Under the pieces are notes generated by a model. The model was not told the DNA's origin, did no database searches, and saw only the letters and a program-made list of their open reading frames with translations. The position numbers and the translations under genes were made by a program. A stretch of DNA of 64,000 bases from Tritrichomonas musculus (Eukaryota; Parabasalia; Tritrichomonadida; Tritrichomonadidae): positions 2,046,001 to 2,110,000 of the forward strand of contig JAPFFF010000008.1 in the NCBI GenBank assembly GCA_039105265.1, given 5' to 3'. Of the stretch, positions 31,601 to 39,610 are shown in pieces. Position 1 is the first letter of the stretch; every line of letters starts with the position of its first letter.

Positions 31601-33791
31601 TGCACTCAAGACTGATATTCCTACTGTTGATCTAGAACCATATGCCACTAAAACTAATAATATCCCATATGAAGTTGACAGAAAGGATGGTAGTTGTGCT
31701 TTTATATTTAGTTTAGCTAAGACTCCTTTGAATTTCCGTGTAAAAATAGTACTAAGGTGGACAAATTCTGCTAACGAACCAGATTGGGTGGGTATTACTG
31801 GGGATGTTATAGATGGTACTCTTCAAAATATAGAAGTCCAAAATGCTACTACTAATACCAAGAAAAGGTTTACATTCCTGGGGCAACAAGGATATACTCA
31901 AATTAGGTTAGACACCAGCATTTATTACTGGAAAGATGGTAAAGTCAGATTTTTGAACGTTAATTCCAATTTTTCTGATGAGACTCTCCTAAATTATGAT
32001 CCTAACGAAACATACTTTACAGAATATGTGACTTATGGTGGAGATCTAGAACCTTATGCACTCAAAACTGACATTCCTACTATTGATCTAGAACCTTATG
32101 CATTGAAGACAGATATCCCAGAACCAGTTGACTTGACACCATATTACACTAGTGCCCAGGCTGATGAGAAGTTCGTTGATGAAGATGAATTGGCTTATGA
32201 ATTAGATAAGTATGAGACCAAGGATGTGGCTGATGGAAAGTATGCTTTGAAAACGGATATCCCTGAGGTACCAACAGATTTGGTTAATGAATCTACACTG
32301 AGTACAGCATTATATGGCACTGAATTGAGTATTGAATATCCAGATCCAGTTCGTGATTATATATTTGTAAAACCATACTTACCAGAAACCGATATACATA
32401 TGATTTTTGATATTCATTGGGGTTCTTCCAATGATTACACTAACAATATACAACATTATGATTTGATGTTCAAGCCTTATGAAAAATATATGAGAGGATA
32501 TAGAATGATGTTAGATAATGGATCATATATTGTATGGTATGATCGTGGTGAATTTATGGTGTATAATTCAAGTGGCAATACTCAATGGTTAATCAACGTC
32601 ATTAAAGCTCAAATCGAATCACCATTTGTAAAAACTGAGAGTATTACTAATGAAGGTTCCCAACAATTCACAATTCAATGTACACAGAATGATCGTGGTT
32701 GTGTAGTTCCTGATGATGATGTAAGGAAAGTATTCACTACCAAAAATATTATCGTCAAATTCAAACGAAATGCTGATGATGCATCATATGAAGAAGCCGA
32801 ATACGAATACAGTTTATTTAAAAGTTTGAATATGATTTACAAATCAACCAGTGGTGAATTAATAAATATTAATTATAATACCCATATTGTTTCATTGAGA
32901 GCTGAGGATGATACATTGACTAATATATATGATGCATCTATCACATTAATCAGCAACCAACCTGTGAATGATAATATGATTACTTCGGTGAAATATGTGA
33001 ATGATAACTTTGCATTGAAGAGTGAATGTGATAATAAATATGTTCCCAAAGAAGGTAATTCAACTATTAATGGAGCGTTGACAGCTAATTGTACAACTTC
33101 AAGTAATACTTTATCTGTTTTCTCATCATATGATAATAAATGTGTTATTAGGTTTGGTGTATTAAATAATGATAATTATGGATTATTACGATATAGTAGA
33201 ACTGATAATGGTGATAAATTTGTTACATTAGCAATAGGTGGTTATAATTATATAACTTGTAAACATTTAAATAATGATCTTAATAATGTTGATAGAAATA
33301 TTACTTTAATTTATAAAACAATTATTGAAAAAGATTTAGTTGTGAAAGGTAAGATAACATCCAATGGTTCAAATACAATCACTCACTACTGTCCAATCGA
33401 AGCAGGTCAAAACATATCTGATTTCGTTGCAGGAAAGCCTGTATTCATGAGTGGACATGTATATAAATATGTTAACGGATCCTTCATTAGTTCCACTGCT
33501 AACGATTCAACTGATTGCATTTGTAGTGTAGTAATCAATGGATCCTATAAAGAGTTCGTTGGAGTGATTACAGAAGTGGATGCTGAAAATGGATGTATCA
33601 AATTTGCTTCTCATGGAGACATGTTATTCACAGTTGATGATGCAAATCTCTATCAAATTGGTGACGTAATTCTCTATAATGGAAAGATCTTGGATGAAGA
33701 TTATGCAATGACTTTACGCATTCAGCAATCAATTGTTGGAAAGGTGACTGCAAAAATAAATGAAACCACTCTTGCAATATTCAAATCTTAA
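28650..33791 (+). CDS. Maverick giant fibre/spike-like protein (1713 aa)
   Basis: This is the largest ORF of the element. Residues ~1-110 include a beta start (FDSIHVKGDATIDGS) and a helical trimer-like stretch (VIDTHGTKLADHEDRISTLEN). Residues ~110-960 hold several beta-rich domains. From ~970 and again ~1135-1215 it has linker repeats of the form DLTPYALKTDIPEPVDL, like those between domains of phage tail-fibre proteins. The end (~1560-1713) contains KDLVVKGKITSNGSNTI and a compact beta domain with GDVILYNGKILDEDY. The pattern suggests a trimeric receptor-binding fibre or spike. This is inference from repeat style, length and the neighbouring capsid genes. It is much larger than a typical adenovirus fibre. 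Confidence 0.75.
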   Translation: MTAILTKQNALDGALVGGSGKGGDGIFDSIHVKGDATIDGSCKIFFGEEYGEPQSVKECFETFGKALTDITSDIQSHRTVIDTHGTKLADHEDRISTLENAPPSAIESVMTYEEGCDEFIIDANNIHKLSDSDLRDPQGEVHSDPQGHSTYNILEIDYSGSVSGQVFEIIFPKNLGIDNAYISFENESFTNPIIEYIDEKYQLKYISNESKPRIYMSKSAIYDPFELYTDGFMKIKFVGKMHQISVIKDCAEGTLMNLKCNLIDADNCFKLYRSPLPDFYTIKSIGDYNMDTANGLYYADWGYNPDSDSFNSLIEGQTFELHDNVFGTHYKLTKSGGKWTGTNYCVNIPLKMRKENSYGSLNRDIPYISIKKNAANIFALKGLINFESGNPLKMMLDKGMITYSSNTRMGDPDETNDVWRVWFGCNEDKSGDYSATLTLDGHTYEFVIGFKYSWKHEHTYEIKTDNYFEYIPYRYESFIETDSDNLRVYMKASPEFNIPIDENIEFPGGNTFEFLASTGYYSVSPRPESCTTLMTNFNIQTSGIVIGENIESHIFELNSLGNVVDIAVNDISSLEKYCNRLQKEFDDMQPKFSWFDYIAGKFVNIGSSVFTFGKVGAGDLLQISIDGIKGLSKLSFAKDADKDDGIELEDIDEVVRDKSVNQSREIIKELTYVDTIIEIPNEKYCHRYYTDTLKGTLEVETKVDNEGEVIKLNTYSINEDKSFTLQSKYDTSGDAKQVSNESTNGSLYEITFEDPYLMIITMGSHEPLSVRIKYTTKVENSELGLGETLTNKQLMSAAAIKKLIENHKTNWLNEIPKMPENLVNESALSTALESYVKKEDVLSTENITQELSITTHFVNGTANDEDKRTYITNLDRDLCNILKKSSLIVKGSCNNEDISGEYLYDSEDSEYYHYKKGENTFSIYYFYYGGTFRYNDNYVVDLESVCYSYKLEVYDEYCIPNMNFVKTNFALKTDIPEPVDLTPYALKTDIPTVDLEPYATKTNNIPYEVDRKDGSCAFIFSLAKTPLNFRVKIVLRWTNSANEPDWVGITGDVIDGTLQNIEVQNATTNTKKRFTFLGQQGYTQIRLDTSIYYWKDGKVRFLNVNSNFSDETLLNYDPNETYFTEYVTYGGDLEPYALKTDIPTIDLEPYALKTDIPEPVDLTPYYTSAQADEKFVDEDELAYELDKYETKDVADGKYALKTDIPEVPTDLVNESTLSTALYGTELSIEYPDPVRDYIFVKPYLPETDIHMIFDIHWGSSNDYTNNIQHYDLMFKPYEKYMRGYRMMLDNGSYIVWYDRGEFMVYNSSGNTQWLINVIKAQIESPFVKTESITNEGSQQFTIQCTQNDRGCVVPDDDVRKVFTTKNIIVKFKRNADDASYEEAEYEYSLFKSLNMIYKSTSGELININYNTHIVSLRAEDDTLTNIYDASITLISNQPVNDNMITSVKYVNDNFALKSECDNKYVPKEGNSTINGALTANCTTSSNTLSVFSSYDNKCVIRFGVLNNDNYGLLRYSRTDNGDKFVTLAIGGYNYITCKHLNNDLNNVDRNITLIYKTIIEKDLVVKGKITSNGSNTITHYCPIEAGQNISDFVAGKPVFMSGHVYKYVNGSFISSTANDSTDCICSVVINGSYKEFVGVITEVDAENGCIKFASHGDMLFTVDDANLYQIGDVILYNGKILDEDYAMTLRIQQSIVGKVTAKINETTLAIFKS

Positions 33792-33799
33792 AAGCAAAA

Positions 33800-33976
33800 A
33801 TGCAAAAACCAATCCGTCTACGTGGATGCGTACTGCATTCGAATAAGGAACAATATGTACCCGGGATTATATCATCCCTTATAGGAAAGGATCTGCATCC
33901 ACTATGGCTGGGGAAAGAACGAATCTTTCATTACAAAGGATTGCAAATGCCGGCAAATGCCCGTATTATCCCATAA
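33800..33976 (+). CDS. Small ORF after the fibre gene (58 aa)
   Basis: MQKPIRLRGCVLHSNKEQYV.. ends ANARIIP. It begins 9 nt after the fibre stop codon and has ordinary residue composition and higher GC than its surroundings. It could be a small protein co-expressed with the fibre. I recognise no family, and it may be spurious. Confidence 0.35.
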   Translation: MQKPIRLRGCVLHSNKEQYVPGIISSLIGKDLHPLWLGKERIFHYKGLQMPANARIIP

Positions 33977-34055
33977 TCCACAAGTAATAGCTTACCCAAG
34001 GTGTTTAGTTCGCTTGGGCTCTATCACAAATATGGACCGGAAATAATACGAAAAA

Positions 34056-34143
34056 TCGGCACCGAGGAGAATCGAACTCATGCCTGCAGCCGAAGCCCGG
34101 AGACATGCTTCATGACTCTACGACTGTACCAGTTAGCGCTAAC
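34056..34143 (-). other. tRNA-like sequence inside Maverick
   Basis: On the minus strand TAGCGCTAACTGG (34129-34141) resembles an A box and GAGTTCGATTCTC (34067-34079) a B box with a T-loop. Between them is a GC-rich hairpin region reminiscent of a long variable arm. I can find no 5' partner for the 3' CGGTGCC acceptor half, nor a convincing anticodon stem, so I do not call a tRNA gene. It could be a relic tRNA or a pol III promoter-like element. Confidence 0.35.
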
Positions 34144-34341
34144 ATTTATATGTTTTCGATTTACTATTTAATTGGTTCTAACCCTATTCCTTCATACATA
34201 TATTGCAATAATTATGCAAAATTTTTCAAAATATTTTTCATGTCACAAGTCAAAAATTCTTCAAAATAGTATACTCTTAGGAAGTCCAAAACATTAGTAG
34301 AACTATTCATTTTTGATATCGATTTTGAAGGGCTTGACGAC

Positions 34342-34357
34342 CGCGCGATTTCACGCA
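34342..34357. promoter_or_regulatory. Near-palindrome upstream of KilA-N gene
   Basis: CGCGCGATTTCACGCA shares the right half and spacing of the palindrome at 25089-25104, and both are followed by CTCA. It ends 91 bp before the KilA-N ATG. The common context suggests a shared control site. Confidence 0.4.
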
Positions 34358-34448
34358 CTCACATTTTGTTGATGATTTTGATGATTTTCAAACTCATCTT
34401 TTTTTTTTCAATCATTACCAACTTTTTAACAGAACGTCAAAGAATAAC

Positions 34449-35279
34449 ATGTCAGCAACTACAGCCAACAGCAACACAAACACCAACAACAAGCTCATCT
34501 ATGAACGAATCAATGATGATTATGAATGGATCCAGTATAATAAGCAGTTACGTATCATTCGCTCCATCAAAGATAATATGTATCAGATGCAATCAATTAT
34601 TAATGCCCTTGATTCAAATAAACAAGCATATCATTATTTTGAAAATCAGTCAACCAAAGATGTTTTAGATGAATTTGAGCTAGAAAAGCCTACCCTCGGA
34701 ATTCCGAGGGAAGCAAAACCATATGAAAATCGCAAGAATTTGAAACCTGGATTGAAAGGTTATTATGTTCATCGATATTTAGTTAATGATGTAGCTGTAT
34801 GGGCAAGTCGAAAATATCATCTCAGAATATGCAAACTTCTTGATGATATTGCTTCCAGAGAACGTGAAGAATTAACTAAAACCATTGCTGCCAAAGATGA
34901 TGTAATTGCAGAACAAGCTCAAAATATTGAATCTCAAAGACCTCGAATGGTTCCATCAAATAAAGAGAATTGCTATAAATATTTGATTTGGAAAGAGCCC
35001 TCACCTGATTCAGAACATGTTATACTCCATCTTGTGAGACGTCATAAGAACAACTTCAGACAAGTAAATAAGCATTTCAATAACAAAGATGAGAACTGGT
35101 TTTATAGAGAGAATCTTCCAATTGCAATGACTCCAAATGAAGATATCAAATTATTGGTTAAGAAGATATTTCCTGGATCTGATTATAAAATGAATGGAAG
35201 CATAATCAATATCAACGAAAAGCATCTATCCAAACTCCATGAAGAGATCTCCAAATACTTTGATGAATTCCAATTCTAA
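34449..35279 (+). CDS. KilA-N domain protein of Maverick (276 aa)
   Basis: After an Asn/Thr-rich start, the segment NLKPGLKGYYVHRYLVNDVAVWASRKYHLRICKLLDDI (~95-135) is a good match to the KilA-N DNA-binding pattern (G.YVH..L...VA.W.S..F...V...L). A short coiled coil (~136-160) follows. The C-terminal ~110 residues (YLIWKEPSPDSEHVILHLVRRHKNN) resemble the domain that often follows KilA-N in large DNA viruses (DUF3627-like). KilA-N proteins are probable transcription or replication regulators and are known from trichomonad Mavericks. The palindrome 91 bp upstream could be an autoregulatory site. Confidence 0.75.
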   Translation: MSATTANSNTNTNNKLIYERINDDYEWIQYNKQLRIIRSIKDNMYQMQSIINALDSNKQAYHYFENQSTKDVLDEFELEKPTLGIPREAKPYENRKNLKPGLKGYYVHRYLVNDVAVWASRKYHLRICKLLDDIASREREELTKTIAAKDDVIAEQAQNIESQRPRMVPSNKENCYKYLIWKEPSPDSEHVILHLVRRHKNNFRQVNKHFNNKDENWFYRENLPIAMTPNEDIKLLVKKIFPGSDYKMNGSIININEKHLSKLHEEISKYFDEFQF

Positions 35280-35302
35280 AAATATCAACATTATTTTTGC
35301 TT

Positions 35303-35983
35303 TTAGCATACCATTTTCAATGATATTCCATACTTGATGAATTGACTGTAAATGTTATTATAAGCATATTTTAGGTCTTCGGTTTTACCTTCTTTGGTTA
35401 CCAATATTTTTGAAACATAGATGATCTTATCTGATTTTCCTCCATTCGACTTAGTCGAAATTGCTCCGCAACATCCGCTGCATCCAATATCTTCATTCAA
35501 GACTAATTCAACTTTCTCACATCCAGTCAATAATTTGATCATTTCCATCAACAACTTGCTTTCACAGACAACATATGAATTCACTTTTAATGGATTGTTC
35601 TCATACATTTCAACTAGCATTTCAAGAAATCTGTTTTTCTTGTCAAGCTCATCTAATTCATTTCCCAAATCTGCGATACCCCTGTCTTGTGCTAAATGGA
35701 AAGGATTGTTTGTTGGTTGTGGAGATACTGATTGATATTCCGGATTCGTCATCTGAGTATTTGTAATTGGACCATTCCCTTGAGCAACTTCCGGTTGGGG
35801 AGCTTGAATAAAATTTACATTTGGATTCAGAGGTTGAACATTTGGATAAAGGGGAATGGAATTTGCTCTTGGATGACCTGGTTTGATATTAATGTTTACA
35901 TTAGTTTCTTGATTTTGTTTTATCGTATTATCTGTCTCACTGGATAGTATACGTGCTTGTCTAAGTGTTCCTGTCATTTGCAT
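35303..35983 (-). CDS. Maverick hypothetical protein (226 aa)
   Basis: The start is set at the first ATG in frame (MQMTGTLRQARILSSE); the frame is open a little further upstream without an ATG. Residues 1-100 are Asn/Pro/Gln-rich and probably disordered. Residues ~100-226 are globular (LDELDKKNRFLEMLVEMYENNPLKVNSYVVCESKLLMEMIKLLTG) with a CSGCCG cysteine cluster near 165. No family is recognised. It is convergent with the KilA-N gene and 28 bp downstream of the NUMOD4-like gene. Confidence 0.6.
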   Translation of the reverse strand: MQMTGTLRQARILSSETDNTIKQNQETNVNINIKPGHPRANSIPLYPNVQPLNPNVNFIQAPQPEVAQGNGPITNTQMTNPEYQSVSPQPTNNPFHLAQDRGIADLGNELDELDKKNRFLEMLVEMYENNPLKVNSYVVCESKLLMEMIKLLTGCEKVELVLNEDIGCSGCCGAISTKSNGGKSDKIIYVSKILVTKEGKTEDLKYAYNNIYSQFIKYGISLKMVC

Positions 35984-36011
35984 TATTACAAAAATAGATT
36001 TAGCATCTAAT

Positions 36012-36221
36012 TTATTTAAATTGTCTTTCAATCAAATCATTTTTGAGATACATCTTGCCATTCAATTCAACAGCAACGATTCCATCTCTGTTATAATATT
36101 CTCCAACAATTCCCTTGAATGATTTGGTACCTTTTCGCTTAATGATATTTGGACTTTCAATCATAATTTCGTAATCATTCTCGAAACCAACCAATGGAAC
36201 GAACCTCTCATTCATATTCAT
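36012..36221 (-). CDS. NUMOD4-like small DNA-binding protein (69 aa)
   Basis: FVPLVGFENDYEIMIESPNIIKRKGTKSFKGI matches the NUMOD4 pattern (W.PI.GFE..YEVS..G.V.S). The following IVAVELNGKMYLKNDLIERQF resembles the strand-helix link that leads into HNH nucleases. Here it stands alone without an HNH motif, at 69 aa. NUMOD4 modules bind DNA in phage-type homing endonucleases. As an isolated module it may be a regulator. It lies in a run of three minus-strand small genes. Confidence 0.55.
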   Translation of the reverse strand: MNMNERFVPLVGFENDYEIMIESPNIIKRKGTKSFKGIVGEYYNRDGIVAVELNGKMYLKNDLIERQFK

Positions 36222-36273
36222 TTGTGTCTTCGTTAAAAAGTTATTATAGATAGTCCTTTGGACATATTATCTT

Positions 36274-36528
36274 TCAGATATACCTATTAGCAGCAGCTCT
36301 ATTGAGTAGTTTGCGGACTTTCATGCAATGATCATATTTCTTTTGGATTCGTTCACGTTGTTTCATTTTCTTGGGATTGTCAGATTCTGGTTCACTTAAG
36401 ATCTTTCGATAATACTGCAATCTTGATGCAATCATCTTCAATGTCTGCGTTGCAAATGATTTACGTTCATGTCTTTTCTTTAATGGTGGTAATACTAATG
36501 TTTCATTTTCATTTGTATTTGATTCCAT
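36274..36528 (-). CDS. Small basic Maverick protein (84 aa)
   Basis: Very basic and probably helical (KKRHERKSFATQTLKMIASRLQYYRKIL..KKMKQRERIQKKYDHCMKVRKLLNRAAANRY). The composition suggests nucleic-acid binding or DNA condensation inside a particle, but no family is recognised. It is divergent from the integrase gene with 61 bp between the starts. Confidence 0.55.
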   Translation of the reverse strand: MESNTNENETLVLPPLKKRHERKSFATQTLKMIASRLQYYRKILSEPESDNPKKMKQRERIQKKYDHCMKVRKLLNRAAANRYI

Positions 36529-36589
36529 TCTTTGGCTCTCATTAAAATATCAACAGCAAACATATAAACATCTCTTTAACAAAAACCAA

Positions 36590-38455
36590 ATGAATCAAAC
36601 TTACGAACTCAACAATAACGTGGATCACATCATTCAATACATCAAGAATTCAATACTTTGGGGGCCAAGTAGTGTAGACCATTCAGATAATTTTGATAGA
36701 TTGCATGATCATAATTATGCTGGCTGGTTTGATGATAATTTTGATGACGATGATGATGATCCATTTACAGATTATTATAAGCAACCGAGAACATTGGAAT
36801 TAATAAATAATCTTCTCAACAGCCATTCAACATTTTCAAGATTTATTCGTGACAGAATCATTAAATGGTATCAACGTAAACATCTTTATGACAAGCCTAG
36901 ATTTAATTTAGATGAGAATGTATTGAGCAATTTCATTAAAGTAAATGTCACAACAATTAACAAAGAAGTCATTGAATATATGGAATATACAAAGAAACAG
37001 ATCATTGAATATCAAGAATACAAGAAACGTCAAGCTATTGAGAAACAAGAACGTAGAAAACGTGAAAGGATTGAAAGGCGTGAACAAGGATTGCAAGCAG
37101 CTCATGAGGAATTAAATAGGCTCCTTAATCTCAAAATACAAAAGGGTAAGACTAAATTCTATGCAAATAATGTATTCAGAGATTGGAATATCCATCCAGA
37201 AGATATGACTAAATTATGGAGAGAATATAATGAAAGATGGATACCACCAACCCAAAGAGGCAAACCACAACCTCAAAGACCTAGACCAACGATAGCTTAC
37301 GATGACACATTTGAAGACAAGCTTATCAAATACCTTAAAACACATTCAGATGAGAGACATCCAATGTCATTCGCTGACTTTCAAAAGCTAACTAAAGGTT
37401 GGCCTGATTCGTTTACATCAATTGAAGATTGGTATCAAACCTACATTGAAAAGCATCCATCCAACATTGCTCCAGAGAAGATTCAAGTTAATTCTATTGG
37501 TTTCAAATCACCAAAGAAAGTTAAAGCATTGAAATCTAAATATCCAAATATTAAGTCTCCTGATTCATTTACAACATCATACTTTCCATTAAAGCAGAAT
37601 AAGAAGCTATATCAACTTCACAAGGTTTGCCCAAAAAAGACTTACATCATTGACATAATGTTTTGTGATAAGTATGCATATCTCATTGCAATCAATGTCA
37701 ACACCAGATTCTTATATGCAGCCCCAATGAATAAACCTGTCTTCACTACAACCAATCACGACAATCAAGAACAACATTACATGAGATATTCAAAAAATGC
37801 AGACACATACATCAATGCTTTGGACTCATTAATCAAATCAGGAATGGATGTTCGATACCTTCAAGGTGATGGAGAGAAAGCTTTCGATGCACATGACACA
37901 TGGGCTTACTATGATTCTCATAACATTGAATTCAAACCAGTCCCAAGAATGAAAATGGGTGTATATCCAGACTTCATGAAGAAGGAACAGAAGCAATCGA
38001 AAACAGATCCAATGCATGGTTCTTTAGGGATTCTTGATAGAGTGATTCGCACACTTCGAGACATGGCATACCACATTGAAGTTGGAATCATTACACCAAA
38101 TATCATGAAAGAGCTTGTCAATCAATATAACAATGTACCTCATGCAACGTTATCCAAATATGTTGGCTTTGATGTTACACCACAAATGGTCCAAGATGAT
38201 GAAGAAATAGAGAACTATATCATTAGACAAATCATGAAAGAGAATGAAAAGGTTACAAGTAGAGCTGGATTTAAACTAGAGAATGGCACACCAGTGAAGC
38301 TTTATAATGAAAAGGATTCAATGGCTAAAAGAAGATCAATCATTCAACCAGGAAAGTATCACATTGTTGACTACCATGGAGGATATTATGAAGTTGAAGA
38401 TGAGAACAAAAATAGACAATTCATTCCAAGATTTAAGCTTGCAATTGACATTTAA
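36590..38455 (+). CDS. Maverick retroviral-type integrase (621 aa)
   Basis: An acidic N-terminal part (~1-100) and a charged coiled coil (~120-190) precede the rve-like catalytic core. Acidic catalytic positions are at about D355 (YIIDIMFCD), D427 (LQGDGEKAF) and D483 (HGSLGILDRVIRTLRD), a spacing normal for Polinton integrases. The end is an SH3-like beta domain (GKYHIVDYHGGYYEVEDENKNRQFIPRFKL). The enzyme should cut the TIR ends and join them to host DNA with a 5-bp stagger, matching the ATATT duplication seen. Its 3' end overlaps the convergent polymerase-N-like ORF. Confidence 0.92.
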   Translation: MNQTYELNNNVDHIIQYIKNSILWGPSSVDHSDNFDRLHDHNYAGWFDDNFDDDDDDPFTDYYKQPRTLELINNLLNSHSTFSRFIRDRIIKWYQRKHLYDKPRFNLDENVLSNFIKVNVTTINKEVIEYMEYTKKQIIEYQEYKKRQAIEKQERRKRERIERREQGLQAAHEELNRLLNLKIQKGKTKFYANNVFRDWNIHPEDMTKLWREYNERWIPPTQRGKPQPQRPRPTIAYDDTFEDKLIKYLKTHSDERHPMSFADFQKLTKGWPDSFTSIEDWYQTYIEKHPSNIAPEKIQVNSIGFKSPKKVKALKSKYPNIKSPDSFTTSYFPLKQNKKLYQLHKVCPKKTYIIDIMFCDKYAYLIAINVNTRFLYAAPMNKPVFTTTNHDNQEQHYMRYSKNADTYINALDSLIKSGMDVRYLQGDGEKAFDAHDTWAYYDSHNIEFKPVPRMKMGVYPDFMKKEQKQSKTDPMHGSLGILDRVIRTLRDMAYHIEVGIITPNIMKELVNQYNNVPHATLSKYVGFDVTPQMVQDDEEIENYIIRQIMKENEKVTSRAGFKLENGTPVKLYNEKDSMAKRRSIIQPGKYHIVDYHGGYYEVEDENKNRQFIPRFKLAIDI

Positions 38456-39586
38456 TGTAATACTTTCTTGTATATTGGTTTCAATGTAATACTTAATTTT
38501 TTCTAAATCTGTTGAAAATTGAACTATAATTGGAATGGTATCAGCAAATTTGATTTTAGTAGGAATGATTTCACGTGCTTCGTAATTGTATACTTCTTCA
38601 AAATCTTGAAGATAATTCTTCTCAGGAACCTCAAAGACACCTCCCATTTCAAATGTTAACCTGAATGGTTTACGTTCACGTTTATATACAACATTATCAA
38701 GAAATTCGAAAATGTCATCAAGCTTATGAATCTTGTTTAGGTAATACACCATCATTGGATCTTTCTTTTGATTCTTCTCAACAACTTCATAGTCTTTTGG
38801 ATACTTACGTCTAGCATTTTCTAAACATTCTAATGCTTTCTCTTCATCATATGGCTCGTTAACTTTAAGATTCTCTTCATCAATGCTCTTGAATTCATGA
38901 CCATAATTCTCAAAATATTCTAACAATTCTTGGTTTTGGTTCTCAAACATTTTCTGTGCATATGGTTTAAGTTCAAGCATTTCTTTAGGTGCTAACGGTC
39001 TAAGTAGAACTGTTTGCTTACGTAAATCATCAAGCATTCTCTTATAATTAGTTTTGGATACATGGATTTGAGTATTTTCTTTTTCAATTTTCTCGTTAAA
39101 ACGTTTACGAAGAATATCCCTAATCTTATCATTAACCTTATCTTTAACATTGAAATGCTTACGTTTAATGTAATTGAGATATGCTGAATCATTGCTATCA
39201 ATATATCTTTTTGGTGCTTTTGGATGCTTTGGAGCATGTGGGATTCCCAAATATTTGATTTCTGGTTGGAATGGAAGATTCATTAATTCATTAATAGTTT
39301 CGGCTTCAATAGCTTCAGCTTCTTTCTTAGCATTATAACCCTTTGCAAACCAATATACACTACCATAAGTAGCATCACCATCATAACCCATTTCATCAAG
39401 TTTGGGTATAATAAAGTCAAGGATTCTATCAATTACATTATCTTCAAATTCAGAATTATATGGAAATTCATCAATAATTGCTTCAAGTGTTTCTTCAGAA
39501 ATGCCAAGCATTAATGCTAAATTCCATACATCATCAACTGGTTGCTCATCTATTTCTTGGCGGTTGTCGATCGTTGGTTGACTCAT
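38336..39586 (-). CDS. Polymerase-N-like protein of Maverick (416 aa)
   Basis: Begins just inside the right TIR (MSQPTIDNRQEIDEQPVDDVWNLALML). It contains the segment GIPHAPKHPKAPKRYIDSND, which recurs as HVPHAPKHPKQVTKYIDSD in the second element. In trichomonad Mavericks the ORF next to this TIR is the family-B, protein-primed DNA polymerase. I take this protein to relate to its N-terminal region, because in the second element the same segment is accompanied by polymerase-style sequence. No polymerase catalytic motifs are visible within the element. The assignment is an inference. Confidence 0.55.
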   Translation of the reverse strand: MSQPTIDNRQEIDEQPVDDVWNLALMLGISEETLEAIIDEFPYNSEFEDNVIDRILDFIIPKLDEMGYDGDATYGSVYWFAKGYNAKKEAEAIEAETINELMNLPFQPEIKYLGIPHAPKHPKAPKRYIDSNDSAYLNYIKRKHFNVKDKVNDKIRDILRKRFNEKIEKENTQIHVSKTNYKRMLDDLRKQTVLLRPLAPKEMLELKPYAQKMFENQNQELLEYFENYGHEFKSIDEENLKVNEPYDEEKALECLENARRKYPKDYEVVEKNQKKDPMMVYYLNKIHKLDDIFEFLDNVVYKRERKPFRLTFEMGGVFEVPEKNYLQDFEEVYNYEAREIIPTKIKFADTIPIIVQFSTDLEKIKYYIETNIQESITLNVNCKLKSWNELSIFVLIFNFIISSMVVNNVILSWLND

Positions 39587-39610
39587 CTTTTCTTTGCCTC
39601 CGCATTAAAA

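Larger units (their letters stand above)
33977..34448. other. Noncoding GC-richer stretch upstream of KilA-N gene
   Basis: Holds a short hairpin (CCCAAG/CTTGGG, 33995-34018), the tRNA-like segment at 34056-34143, and the palindrome at 34342-34357. No ORF is supported. Confidence 0.5.

Noticed and set aside
34056-34143. A genuine tRNA gene
   Set aside because: A- and B-box-like motifs exist, but the acceptor stem has no 5' partner and no good anticodon arm forms; kept only as tRNA-like.
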